Below are positions 46,852 through 58,360 of a stretch of DNA of 64,000 bases, one piece after another (the first letter of the stretch is position 1; every line of letters begins with the position of its first letter). The position numbers were made by a program, and so were the translations under genes. The notes beneath the pieces were generated by a model, which did no database searches, was not told the DNA's origin, and was given only the letters and a program-made list of their open reading frames with translations. The stretch is taken from assembly GCF_014633365.1 (NCBI RefSeq), contig NC_068340.1, positions 40,200,328-40,264,327 on the forward strand, in the 5' to 3' direction. This DNA comes from Diospyros lotus. Its lineage: Eukaryota > Streptophyta > Magnoliopsida > Ericales > Ebenaceae.

Positions 46852-47161
46852 AAGCTGGGGTCATGACTGTCATCAGTCATGACGCCCAGCATTTTTCTTA
46901 ATTTTATAACCCATCCTCAAACCGTACGCAAATTTGTTGATCACACGGTTTCGACTTCTGGCATCACTCTTATTAATTAATTCTTCCAATCCATGTTCAA
47001 AAGGTAAGGTTGGTTTAATTACATAATAATTCTCTTTCTTTCTTTCTTTTTTTTTTTAAAAAAAATAATTTTTATGATTTAATAATACATTAAGCATGTA
47101 AATTACGAGTAGGAGTGACTTATGGTCTACTATAAGATTTTATTCAAAAATAATAAATATA

Positions 47162-47537
47162 TGTTGGAATTGGCGAATACTTCGGGAATTCTTGTTTCTC
47201 ACACCGGGTACGCCTACGTGAGCTTAGGGAAACTGAAGTGTTACCCAACTAAATATGATCCCTACGCGCGGGATACGGGGTTTTTTATATTATTTTAAGT
47301 TTTAGGCCCATTTTTGAGGCATATATATTTTTGCTTCTTTTGTTCAATTGTAAGGTTGAATCTGCTGTAATCGGAAAATATAGTAAAAAATTCTTTGCAG
47401 GACGTAGCCCTAACTTGGGGTGAACCTGGGTAATCTCGTGTGTCTCTCTTTTTTTTTCTTGGTTTCTTGTGTGATCGTCTGACTCGGTTGCGATAAATCC
47501 CTTCAATATAATCACTATCTATTTGAACACCCCGACA
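47162..47537 (+). mobile_element. Solo LTR, probably Ty1/copia
   Basis: It opens TGTTGGAATTGGCG and ends ACCCCGACA. The 3' portion GCAGGACGTAGCCC...GGGTGAACC...TCTCGTGTGTC resembles the R/U5 region of plant copia LTRs. Flanking AT repeats (ATATA/TATAT) make the TSD ambiguous. No internal region or second LTR is present. Confidence 0.55.
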
Positions 47538-48178
47538 TATATATATATATATATATTTAGTTTTTGAAACCCAACTCTATAATACAAAAGAAAAGATTTG
47601 TTTTAATAAAATAAATTTGAAGAAGTTTAGATTATTAATGATGAATTAGTGGGGGGCAAGAAAGTGGGGCGCTTGAGTTGAGATGAGAAATAAGATATTG
47701 ATTAATTATATGGTATTTAGGTAGTAGAGTTCAATAATTGAACGGCAAGGCAAGTCGCCATCAAGAATTCAACATCAGCTAGGCATCACAGTTGTAAGGC
47801 TTATGTTAATGATGACTTCTGGTACTTATTTAATATATTTTATAATAATTATATATTTTTCTTAATAGTTAATTTTTTTATTGGTTAATAATAATTATAT
47901 CATATTTTAAAATATTTAAATACACTTTTAACATAACCCTAAAATTAATGGCCAATTGGGTGGCCCCAACATTTTGGAGATGATAGTTACAAGCAATGGA
48001 TATTGTCCATTTAAGACTATCCAATGATGATAGATACTATGTAAAGACCATTCCAGACATTGAAGGTGATGAAGATGTGGATAGTTCAAGAGAAGAAGAT
48101 GACGAAGGTGAGTAGTAGAGGTCGTGGGAATATGTAGAGGATGAGAGTGAGCGGTTTTAATTTATATATTTACGTAGC

Positions 48179-48534
48179 AGTGTTTATTAATTAAGATATA
48201 GGATTAAAAAGATAAAATATAAAAATTATTTTAAATTTTAATTTTTTTAATATATTTATTAAATTTATTTAGTAATCTCTTAGAAAATAAATCAAATGAT
48301 TTCTTATTTAGTATTTTTCAAATATGTTTATTTCTCCCTTCTTTAAATAAGCATATATTTGATCTTAAAAAATGATACATATGTCCTCTAATATATTTTA
48401 AAAAATTAAACAAACAGTTTGATAAAGAATTTAAAATATTTTTTAAATTTATCTTGATCATTCTATATATTGGTTTAAGAAGCATTTTAATCTTATCTAG
48501 ATATAAGTTTATCTTACTCATTTTAACAAACACT
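48179..48534. mobile_element. Harbinger-like MITE
   Basis: The ends AGTGTTTATTAATTAAGATA and TCTTACTCATTTTAACAAACACT are imperfect inverted repeats of the type seen at 15173-16090, and the interior shares TTATTTAGTATTTTTCAAATA words with its partner at 62702-63066. The TSD is unclear. It lies just downstream of the intact - transporter. Confidence 0.6.
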
Positions 48535-48752
48535 ACTTTAATAAAAAAAGAAAAAAAAAAAGTGATAGTAAAATGTGGTTACACCTCATTGTGATAGATC
48601 GTTCGTTTTTAATAAAAAAAAGAGTATAAAAATAAGAAGGAAGTAAGGTAAACTGGCATATTTAAGATATGAGATTTCCTATTTGGTGATAACCAGAGCT
48701 TGTGATTTTATGGTCACATCGGACAATCTTTTTATCCAGCCTTCACCTCCGA

Positions 48753-50474
48753 TCATCTATCACCACTATTTCCGGCAACTTCCATCTCCACCTCCTCGGC
48801 CTTGGCCTCCGTTGTCTTCTTGAACCTCTTATAAATGCCACTCTTATAGAACTTCCAAGTCCTAAGCACCAATAAGGCCGAAACAATTGCACCAACCACC
48901 GTCACTATTGTGATTATGATGAAAGCCAATCTAAAGCATTCTTCACCCTTGCAATCCATGCTGTCCTGACCCTTCCTAGCAATCCCAAACGCCTTCATCT
49001 GTTTCTCAGCCTCTTTGTCGTATAATCGACCAGTGATTACCACGTTAAGCACATACGATCCGATTGGGCTGGCAACCACCCCAAAATTTAATAGCGTCGA
49101 GTAGTACTTGAGCCCAAATATTTCAGAGATTATTGTCAGCAACAACGGCCATTGTGCCCCGAAACAAAATCCAACGATGATCGATGCGACGTAGAGACCG
49201 TTCCAGACATTGAAGGCGATGAGAACATGGCCGAAACAAGAGAAGAGGAGAACGATAGTGAGTAGTAGAGGTCGTGGGAACTTGTACTTGGTTAGCAAGA
49301 TTTCAGAGGCGAATCCGGCCACGACACGGCCGAGATAGTTCCAGATGCTTATTAGCGAAACAAAGGTGCTAATGCTTTTAGTTGAGTATCCGAGTGAAGC
49401 CCCGATTTGTCCTAGGTTGTTTATGGCTGTCAGAGTGCCTCCGATGCCGCAAATTGAGGCAAAAAAGAGGATTAGGAGGTCAATGCTGCAAAGTGCTTGG
49501 AGAATGGTATAGTCTTCACCTCTCTCCGGTGGCCGAAATGCATCTTTGTACCAGGACATCGAAACTTCTTGCCCCAGTGGTGCCGGTACTGGTGGTGTGA
49601 CTGGTGTCCTAGTGATGACTTCCAACTGATCTGGGTCATCCACAGCTTGTGTTCTGCTCTTAGAAATTTCATATTCTTCCTTGATCACAATAACGAGTGG
49701 GAGGAAGAGAATAATGAGGACAGAGGCCGTGCTGATGCCGTACTCAAACTTACTAAAGGGAGTTTCGTTTTGAAGAATGATGACAATCATGAGAAAACCA
49801 GCCAGGCCCAATGATATGTAGAGGAACTTGTAGAAAACTCGGAGCTTGTCTGGCTGCTGCCGGACATCATTGATGGTTCGAATGGTTCGGAGGTTGGCAA
49901 TATATATGGCGGTGGGAAGGCACGCGAGAAGCAAAATGAGAGCGTTGGCGTCTTCGCCATAGATGCTGTGGTAGAGTTGCGTGAGGATGGCGCCACTGAG
50001 GCCGATGAAGCCTTTGAGTAACCCCAATACAAGGACACGACTTTCTGGAAAGTTCTCAACACAGGCGACGAGGGAGCCATTTTCGGAGAAGGTTTGGGAA
50101 TTGGCGGCCAGAAAAATGTAGAGACACATGTGCCAGACCTGGGGACTAGCCATTCTTTTGGTTAGGGCGAGCCAAAACATGAAGTAGCCGAAGAAGTTGA
50201 GGGCGGCGCCGAGAGAGAGGACCACCACCGGCGGCATGACTTGGTTGATAAGGCCAGGGAGGATGCCGACGTTAGCACCCAAGTCCTTGAAGAAGCTCAG
50301 CAAGAGAAGGGTGGTTTGGCTATAGCCAAGGGAGGATTTAAGGTTATTAGAGTAGACACTAAACAAGGAGGTGGTGCCATTAACGGACATAATGAGGAAG
50401 GAGGCAAATAACATGAACCATCGGCCGTTGAGGATTTGGGGGGTCGAGGCCCATCCACTGCCGGAAAACGCCAT
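48753..50474 (-). CDS. NFD4-like / nodulin-like MFS transporter, intact (- type)
   Basis: This encodes a 573-residue multi-pass membrane protein, homologous along its length to the 620-residue + type. The nodulin-like N-terminal domain shows [57 protein letters not shown] and NFPESR. A shorter linker than in the + type precedes [16 protein letters not shown] (about 312), then [58 protein letters not shown] and a charged tail. ATG 50474 has A at -3 and G at +4; no intron is needed. Substrate is not apparent. It is the only intact - type copy of three in the window, and converges with the broken + gene at 41214. Confidence 0.93.
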   Translation of the reverse strand: MAFSGSGWASTPQILNGRWFMLFASFLIMSVNGTTSLFSVYSNNLKSSLGYSQTTLLLLSFFKDLGANVGILPGLINQVMPPVVVLSLGAALNFFGYFMFWLALTKRMASPQVWHMCLYIFLAANSQTFSENGSLVACVENFPESRVLVLGLLKGFIGLSGAILTQLYHSIYGEDANALILLLACLPTAIYIANLRTIRTINDVRQQPDKLRVFYKFLYISLGLAGFLMIVIILQNETPFSKFEYGISTASVLIILFLPLVIVIKEEYEISKSRTQAVDDPDQLEVITRTPVTPPVPAPLGQEVSMSWYKDAFRPPERGEDYTILQALCSIDLLILFFASICGIGGTLTAINNLGQIGASLGYSTKSISTFVSLISIWNYLGRVVAGFASEILLTKYKFPRPLLLTIVLLFSCFGHVLIAFNVWNGLYVASIIVGFCFGAQWPLLLTIISEIFGLKYYSTLLNFGVVASPIGSYVLNVVITGRLYDKEAEKQMKAFGIARKGQDSMDCKGEECFRLAFIIITIVTVVGAIVSALLVLRTWKFYKSGIYKRFKKTTEAKAEEVEMEVAGNSGDR

Positions 50475-50542
50475 CTTTCCTTCTATTGTGGACTAAACGA
50501 ACAATGCGTTAGTATGATCATGTACCACTAATTCCATTGGTC

Positions 50543-50556
50543 ATATATATATATAT
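50543..50556 (-). promoter_or_regulatory. Probable TATA box of the intact - gene
   Basis: An ATATATATATATAT stretch lies about 70-80 bases upstream of ATG 50474, with GACCAATGG between it and the gene. The equivalent in the broken copy is 11484-11493. An AT-repeat is weak evidence alone; position and conservation support it. Confidence 0.4.
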
Positions 50557-51638
50557 TACTTGGACAATCTTTTGGACAATTTGAAGCAGCCTGGTTGCTT
50601 TTTGGAACAGTACGTTTGTTTGGCGGAGTAGGCTTGGAGCGGTTAAATGATGTGCTTATTATTCTGTTATTAAAAAATTTGGTGTTACTAAACTAAGCTT
50701 AAAACAAACAAAGCTAAATGCTACGATCAAGTGCCATCCGTAAAATTGAGCTTCTTCTTTTTTTTAATCAAAGTCTAAATAACGAAGTGACAACCTTCTT
50801 GTCCTCATATAACTATGCCCTTAATAGAGATGTAACTTTTTATTTAATTCAAAGGGGGTGTGCAACTTTCTTGACTATGTTAAAATTGCTCCGTGTTTGG
50901 GTAAGGTTGTCCCTTTGTTAAAATAAGATTGCATATAATTTCGTTACTCCAACGTTCCAACAGAATGCTTATATAAAATATTCATCATTATAATGATTTT
51001 TTGTTTACTAATAAAGCTGATCACTTTTGTTCATGGATCATTAATTTTTTTTTATTCCTTGAACATTCAACCATAGCAAGATAAGATAAAAGCTACATAA
51101 TGTTGCCTTAGAGTATGGCGTAAGTGGTAAAGTTCTCAAATTTTTTTCGAGAATTATAAAAAATCAATTCTTAATGAAGACAAAAATATTTTATTTAGTG
51201 GAGATTGATTGCGTGTTCGCTTGAAAATATATAAATTTGTTATCGCATTCGATTTATTTAGAGGTCAAATCAAGGAGAAGGGCGGTCTCTTGCAAGAACA
51301 GACTGACGAAGTCCAAACATCTGAATCATAAAAAAAAAATAATAATTACATAATATAATGATAATAAGAATAATAATAATATATCAGAAGGTTAATATAT
51401 TATTCTAATAAGATAATATATATTTTTGATAAGATAAACGCGTGTGATTTTGGCATCATTTATATTTCATGGATTTTTTCGAGGACAGTAGCATTGACGA
51501 ACCTAACGGTGTGGAAACTGAGATGTTATGCAAATTGATGTGACCCATTAATTGAATATAATTATTAGTGCTTTATTTTCAAAAATGGAGTTGCCTTATA
51601 ATTTTGTGTTACCACTGCCCCCTGTAGTTGTAGCTAAA
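50557..51638. other. Intergenic, no gene seen
   Basis: AT-rich with a short patch at 51105-51140 (GGCGTAAGTGG, a possible pol III A box without a good B box) and an AATAATAAT-like run near 51340-51390. The 67- and 89-codon open frames do not look coding. Confidence 0.5.
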
Positions 51639-52313
51639 GATGTCAAAGGGCTGGGTGGCCCGTGGGGTGGCTATGGCCCAGGCCGTCACTATTCAAACAG
51701 GCCAGACCATGCTTGGGCCCCGGGGGGGGGGGGAAGAATTTGGGCCCATAGCCGACTGGACCTGATTAGTTGGGATCTTATGGGCCCGCCCCATGAGACC
51801 CTTATGGGCCCAGCCAGTTAGGCCCATTGGACCTGATCCCTTAGGACCTTATGTTATTCTTGCTCATTTATTTTTTTAACTATGTTATTCTTTATTAATT
51901 ATTGATATTAAATGCTAAAATATTTATATTTTATAATATATATAAATAATAAACATCAATATATTTAAAAAATTTAAATTAAATTTTTTATATATTTAAA
52001 TTATAAATAAATATTCTTATTTTTATATGTACATTATTTTTCATATTAATTCACAAAAAAATTTACAAGGCATATAAAATTTTGAAATATAAAATAATAA
52101 AATAATATTTAAAACTTAAGATAAAAAATTATTTAAGAAAAGAAAAAAATTATTTTTTATATATGCATTATTTTGATATTTATATATGTATTATTTTTCT
52201 TTTTAAAAAAAAGACCGAGCTCGATAGGCCTGGCTTAGCAAGGCCTCAAGCCTGGCCCATTAGGCCCAGGGGCTGGCCCAGCCGGCCCCCTACAAGGGGG
52301 CCGTGGGTGGGCC
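51639..52313. mobile_element. Possible hAT-like element with GGCCC-rich ends
   Basis: GC-rich terminal segments (GGGCTGGGTGGCCC at left; GGGTGGGCCAAGCCC at right) are roughly inverted around an AT-rich core. It lies exactly at the left border of duplication C copy 2. No clear TSD. A G run at 51722-51731 may be a sequencing or assembly weak spot. Confidence 0.4.
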
Positions 52314-53432
52314 AAGCCCTACCTATCATTATTTTTCTCATCATTTAGTGAATTAATATCACATGTGTACATTATATGTGATCATAATTCATTTATGGGA
52401 TTTATAAAAAAATTTCATTTATGGGATGGAAAGTGTTGCCACATTAATTAGTTTCAAAAGCAAGCTCTAGAACAGTTGTTGCCATAAATGCTTACTTGAA
52501 TGCCTCCAATTCTTCTTTCCATCACTCATTTTCTTAGAAATTTCAACCTCCACAACAACACAGACGTGGATGGATTTTCACATTTATTTCTTCTTTTCTC
52601 TTTCTAAATTCTTTTTAAATTGCTCCAACGTCCCATCAAAGTTGAAGTCTCCTCTTCTTTCCTGGTCCAACTCAACTAAATAAAATACGATTACCCAAAA
52701 ACCCTTCACACAAGGCAAGTCTCACAAGGTCAGACTATGGAGTATGGAGCCACATAGTTATTGAAGCTCTTGGTAAGTACCTATCCATCTAGAAACCATG
52801 ATAAGCAACCTCGTTTTCTCAACCAACGGTGTAAGTAATCAGGCCTAATATTTTTTTTTAAGAAGTCCGATACACAACAGTTTTCAGTCAGAATTGTCAG
52901 TTTCCTTCTATAATCTATGGACCAGACCCACACCAGTAACTAGATTAAATCGGGATACATTCGAGTTAAAACCCATGTCCCCATCTCTCAATTAGCAACA
53001 GTTGATACAATGCCCTATTGTCCAGAATTTAAACACAACCTTGGCATATCTAACATCCATGCGAATGACCATTTGCGCTACCTCAAAAGGTTAATTAGAA
53101 TAATATTATAATGATCAGATTAAGAACAACTTTAAATGTAACATTATTACTTTATTTCGATCTCCCACTAACTTATCACTTTGAAAAGGTTCTGAGTAAC
53201 TTTTTATTATAATTGTAGGTCAGATAGTTATGGGTGTAATTGCTTATTTGCTAATTCAAATCATATTGTATTTATTATTAGTGATTCCTTATATCATCAA
53301 AAAGTAATTTTGCATTTCATTCTCTAATTCTTAATTAATTAATTGCATTTGTTTTTGTGTGGATAATTTAGTTTAATTAGCATTTATAAAATCTTCCCAA
53401 TGCTGGTGGGAAGTGGATGAATAATATACTTA

Positions 53433-53942
53433 AGGGGCGTTTGGTACATGAAAAATTTTTAGATTTTTGAAAATCTTAGTTTGGGAATCTACATTCTCAT
53501 ATTTGGTACAATTTTTTTTAAAAAAATTCTAAAAAAATAACATTCCCATAATTTATTTTTAATCAACTTTTTGACAAAAAAATTCCATTTGGGGGGGGGG
53601 GGGGATTTCGGATTCCCATGGAGTTTGGAAAATTTTTAACAAATAAAAAGTGTAAAACACCCTTTGCCCTCTTTCTGTAGCCCTTTTATGATTATCTTTC
53701 TCATAACTTGCTTCTTACAAATACATACATAATATATTATATATACATAATGTATAAAAAAATGACATTATTTAATTTCTAAAAAGGTTGTGAGTCCCAA
53801 TATTTTATATACTAAAAAGAATTTATCACTTTAAAACAAAAACTCAAATAAGTATAATTTTTTAAAAAAAAAATATGAGTTCTCAAAAATAATACATTTA
53901 ACCCAAACATAAAAATATAAAATTTTAGAAAAGAAAACGCCC
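53433..53942. mobile_element. PIF/Harbinger-type MITE, TTA TSD
   Basis: The ends AGGGGCGTTTGGTA and GAAAACGCCC are inverted repeats; TTA is at 53430-53432 and 53943-53945. Partner of 26655-27327. A G run at about 53589-53602 may be an artefact or slippage. Confidence 0.7.
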
Positions 53943-54038
53943 TTATATGCACGAAGATGAGGAACCAATCCTTGAACTTGGCAGTGTTTGGAAGCCATCA
54001 TTTAATATTAGGCTTAAGTTTGGATTAATCAATACTAT

Positions 54039-56557
54039 TGTAACGCCTCGTTTTCTAAGGCGCATTATAAACTTAGGATGATTTTTTGGGACAATAATTT
54101 TTTTCCTTTCAAGCTAATCCTAAATCACATCATATCTCGAATCCTTCCCAGAATTCTCATACATTAATCTCGAAAGATAATCATTATACACATCAAATGC
54201 GAGAGCAATGATCGAACTTGATATCTTAACATTTATCATAAATCAATTCTTACATCATCGTTCCTTAACATAACTTTATACAAAGTATGAGTTCTTATCT
54301 AACATTAACCCTAAATAAGATTATACATCATCATTTCTCAAAACATTCAGAATTCAAAGTAGCAGAACTTAAATACATGAGCTACATAACATACATTTCA
54401 TTCCTCATGCACTCTGCTAAGTGTCATTTCATGCTTTACTCATCCTCGTATCTGCTACAATCTCCATCTGGAATATTTGAATATTTCAGGGGTAAAAGCC
54501 AAGTTAGATGATGAATCATCTAAATAAGGGTACAAAAAGCATATTTTGTGCATGTATGCAATGTCTTACTCATTGTAAGTGTCAACTGCACCTTTCATGC
54601 TACTCACCATTTTTGCAGCCACCTTTTTCGAAATCGGGGTGTATGGGTAGAGCAGCGGTGCCAGTTTGTACTCCCTACGACCACAATATGCGTGATCAAT
54701 GATATCAACGTGTATTTATCCATTTCATAGTCATGTCATGTATGTCGTCTACGTGATAGATACATATCAGGGCATGTCAATATGATGAAAACATTCTAGA
54801 GGATCGGGTTTTTTAAACATAAATTATTTACAAACCAAGCATTTTTCATAAAACTAAGTCCAGTTAGGAAGTACCACTTACCTTTTCAATCTTATCGTGC
54901 TATCTCGATATTCGTCCCTAACCTCAAAATGCGTGCATCGCCTCGATTTGCGTGCCAATCTCAAAATTCGCACAAGTCACCTTGATTTAATTCTCAAAAC
55001 ATCCTAATCACTATATAAATATTAAAACTTATTTTTCCAATATTTGTTGCATTTTCTTTATTCTTCTATCTATTTTTCCTATTTTTTTCAATAAATCCAA
55101 ACTAAATATTTCTAAAATATTTCACTACGACAATTCATAAAATAATATTCTTGAATTTTTAAAATTTTTTAAGAAATTTTACTTACCTTAACTTAACATC
55201 TCTAGCTTCCTCGGTATGCGTGCTATATCCTTAAAATACGTGCCCGGACCGTTTTTCTCGCCAAAATCTTTGGAATATTACCAAAATATAAGTTCCTATT
55301 TTTTGATATTTTTTCAGGATTTGTTTTTTTTTTTATTTTTCTTTATTTCTTTTCTTTTCTTCTTCCTCCCACCTCCCCTGCTCCTGCAACTCTCTTTTTT
55401 TTCTTTCTTCTTTCTTTTCTTCTTCTTCTTCTTCTTCCTTCTCTTCTCTTCTCTTCTTCTTCCTCTCTTTTCTTCTTCTGCTGCAACGCACCGGCGAGCA
55501 TAGTGCGCCTGGCGCATGGCTGCCTTGCGGCCTTCGCCACCGCTTGCTCGCGCCACCGTTGGCCACCCCTTACTGCCTTGGCCTTCCCCTGCTTGCGTTC
55601 GGATGTCGAGCTCGCAACCATGGCCGCCTAGCTATTGGAAACTTGCAGCCATGGCTGCCGCAAGCTGTTGCGGCCTGCTCCGACTGCCTTCAGCCTTTCT
55701 CGTGGCTAGGTTCGACAGTCGTCGCAAGCTCCCAGCTTCTCCTTCGCGATCTCTCTCTCTCTCTCTACTATCGACAAAACTTGCTGCCATTCTCCTTGGC
55801 CAAGCCCTCTCTCTAATTACTTGCCCTTTGCTTCACAATTTCTCCTCTCTATTTATAGGCAATTCCATTGCCTCGAGCCTAACATAGTGTCATCCCTCAA
55901 TGTGTGAAACCTACTCCAAATGAACCACGGGGCATGGCTATGAAGTTTTTGGGAGTTGCAAGGTATGGGCTATGGCATGGCTGCCATCACTCACTCTCAC
56001 ACACACACACGTACAAATATGTATATATATAATTATATAATTATACATATATTATACATTTAAATCTCATTTCTTATTTTTATTTCATTTGAGTAATTTT
56101 GTAATTACAATTATATCCTTAAATACTAAATTAATTTATATTTCAATACCAAAAACGCAAAATTAATTACCCAAGATTAACTCGATAATGGCGATTTTGC
56201 CCCAGCGTCCTCACTGAGCTATCGTTTCATCCCGAAACCACTAAAGGGTTGATCTTTACGCAAAACCGGAGCCCTTCCATTGATTTTTCGGGAGTTCCCA
56301 ACAATGATTTGATTTTATAGCCTAAATGGCAGCTGTATTTTAACTGCACCGAAAATTGCTCCCGATTCGATTTCTTTCGATACCATAAATCCTATCTCGA
56401 AACGCTCGTCGAGACCATATCATTTTCCTTAGGCAATTTTACTCCGAGATATTCCCTGCAGCTGATTCGGTACTTATAACTGCTATTAAACCAATTTTTT
56501 GGTATTCTAAATTTATCGAAATTACGTGACAACCTTATACGAACACGGGGTATTACA
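54039..56557. mobile_element. 2.5-kb LTR-type element, TGTAACGCC...GGTATTACA
   Basis: ACTAT (54034-54038) and GCTAT (56558-56562) flank it, and the empty site in copy 1 (near 27417) reads GCTAT. The ends are TG...CA. A pyrimidine-rich tract (55320-55480) is followed by a GC-rich patch (55490-55760) with open frames on both strands, mirroring in reverse the layout of 29494-32080; reversed, it would open TGTAATACCCCG. The 54470-54560 segment matches the 736-2942 element. No retroelement protein. Probably a solo LTR of a long-LTR family. Confidence 0.6.
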
Positions 56558-58360
56558 GCTATAATAAGACAAATGAGTTCTTTTAAAATGGATCAATTCT
56601 TGATCATTTTCCCTTAAATATGATTAATTTTAAACAGATGGTTCTCAAGTTTTGTCGAATCCAAATTAGCAAATCAAATCTTTGTAATCAGTCTTATGAC
56701 CAAATTGGGAAATGAAATCTTTTAAAATGGGTAATCAACCACTAATCTCCTTCCACGATTTGAATGTTCTAGCTGGTTTCAGTTTTTTAGTTATTGTTTT
56801 CCTTTACGTGTAATCAAAGACTTTGTTTGTTTGATGTTGCAACACTTCCTGTTAGTCAATCTTGTGGATTAGGATTGGATTGAATTTCAAACCATAATCA
56901 ATCTTGTGGATTAGGATTGGATTGAATTTCAAACCATAATCGAGGAGTTTTGATTTTATATCTATTTTCGGGCTAGTACCCTTAAAAATAACCCTACAAA
57001 TTTAGAATTGCTTGTGACCATATTCAAAAAAATCATTCACAAGGAGAATAATCCGGAGGGAACTTTGTTCTTATTGTGGAATACTACTCGACATGTAAGG
57101 ATACCGCTTTCTATTTCAAATAAGAACTGGCCCCAAACTCCCTTCAACTTTTTGGATCTTTTGCTCTCGTTTAGTCTCTAATTAGACTAAACTTGATGGT
57201 TCATGCGTATCTTAAAAAAAAATACTAACGTAATGAATTTTATAAGATTAACTAATTTAGACTTGAGTGATCATTTAAATACCAAAAATTGAGACGCATG
57301 ACACTAGTAACGACTCGGGTGAAAGACTCATCCCATAACTATTATATAATAATTATTTTAAAAACAAACCTTTAATCATCAATCAATCCTAATCACACGT
57401 GGATGTAAAATCTGGATTTAGAGATGACGATGATGATGATCTACCAGTTGTAGTATGTATTTGTGTATATATAGTCTAAATCTATATCTTTATCTTAGCG
57501 TTTTCATGTTTTTTTTATGTGATAATTCAATTTTTTTTCTATTTTGATTACATCTTTAAAACTTAATTTTTGAATTAATTTAACCTATATATTTTAATTT
57601 TTTTCATATGACAAATTATTTTTTTTACTATTTTGATTACACTATTAGACATATATTTTTAAATTAATTTAACCCTTATACTTTTATGTATAAAAAAAAT
57701 AAAAGATAAAGTGAAAAAATAAAATACATATCATACTTTATTTATGTCACAGTGCAGGGGTTAAATTGACTAAAAAATATAAGTATATAAATGTAATCGA
57801 AACAATAAAAAATTTATGTTATCACAAAAAAAAAATCAAAATATAAAAATTAAATTAAATTAAAAATTTTAATTGGACACGTGAAAGAATCACAAAAGTA
57901 TAAAAACAAAAATATAAATTTAGCCTATACATTTAGGATAAATTACACTTTTAGTTTTAAAATTTTACATTTCATAACAAATTGATTATTATACTTGTCC
58001 CACAACCACTAAATTTTAATTTTTGTTATAATTCAGTTTTTCTTTTGATTTTTCATCAAATTTTATTAACGAAAATTGATATAAGATATATTAATGTAAA
58101 CCCCAATATTACTTAGTGTTAGAATTGACACACACTCTATAATTAAGTGATTTTAAAATTTATATTAATTTTATTAAAAAAATTTAAAAAATCAAATTAT
58201 ATAAAAAAATTAATTTTAGTGGCTATTGTAACAAAAATAATAATTCATTTATTATGAAATTATATATTTATATTCTTTCTATACCATCAGCTTTATCTCA
58301 ATATGTGTTTTTTTTTTAAAATAAGAATTTATAAAATTATGGTCAAGGCAAATTTTGAAT

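Larger units (their letters stand above)
46656..47968. other. 1.3-kb insertion of mixed content
   Basis: Absent from the partner locus at about 62455. It holds the 84-bp palindrome (46768-46851), a solo LTR (47162-47537), a T/C-rich run (47030-47070) and AT-rich DNA (47540-47960). No common terminal repeats or TSD define it as one element, so it is probably several insertions. Confidence 0.5.
45893..48165 (-). pseudogene. C-terminal transporter remnant broken by insertions
   Basis: 45893-46128 and 47969-48165 are the two halves of the remnant seen whole at 62147-62645. On the minus strand they recall the C-terminal part of the NFD4-like proteins: near the GLYVASI region, then ECF-LAFIII and KTWKF-RSDIYK. 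Small indels break every frame. The hAT-like element 46141-46602 and the block 46656-47968 lie between the halves. It is a member of an older paralogue than the full-length - genes next to it. Confidence 0.65.
43660..50474. repeat. Segmental duplication D, copy 1 (- gene unit)
   Basis: It aligns with 59901-64000 and beyond: AT-rich opening, GTACGCTAACCTGATACTGC block, MULE MITE, AT-rich block, transporter remnant, Harbinger MITE and - strand transporter. Copy 1 alone holds the hAT-like elements at 44860 and 46141, and the 46656-47968 insertion. The unit probably continues past the window edge. Confidence 0.8.

Noticed and set aside
51105..51260. Second SINE candidate (GGCGTAAGTGG A box)
   Set aside because: No acceptable B box, tail or TSD found.
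51720..51732. G run (also about 53589-53602) as a functional element
   Set aside because: Homopolymers of this kind are common slippage or assembly artefacts; no associated structure.
55216..55887. Phe/Leu-rich frame and two Ala/Ser/Leu-rich frames
   Set aside because: Pyrimidine tract and GC-rich patch of the 54039 element; open on both strands and without motifs.
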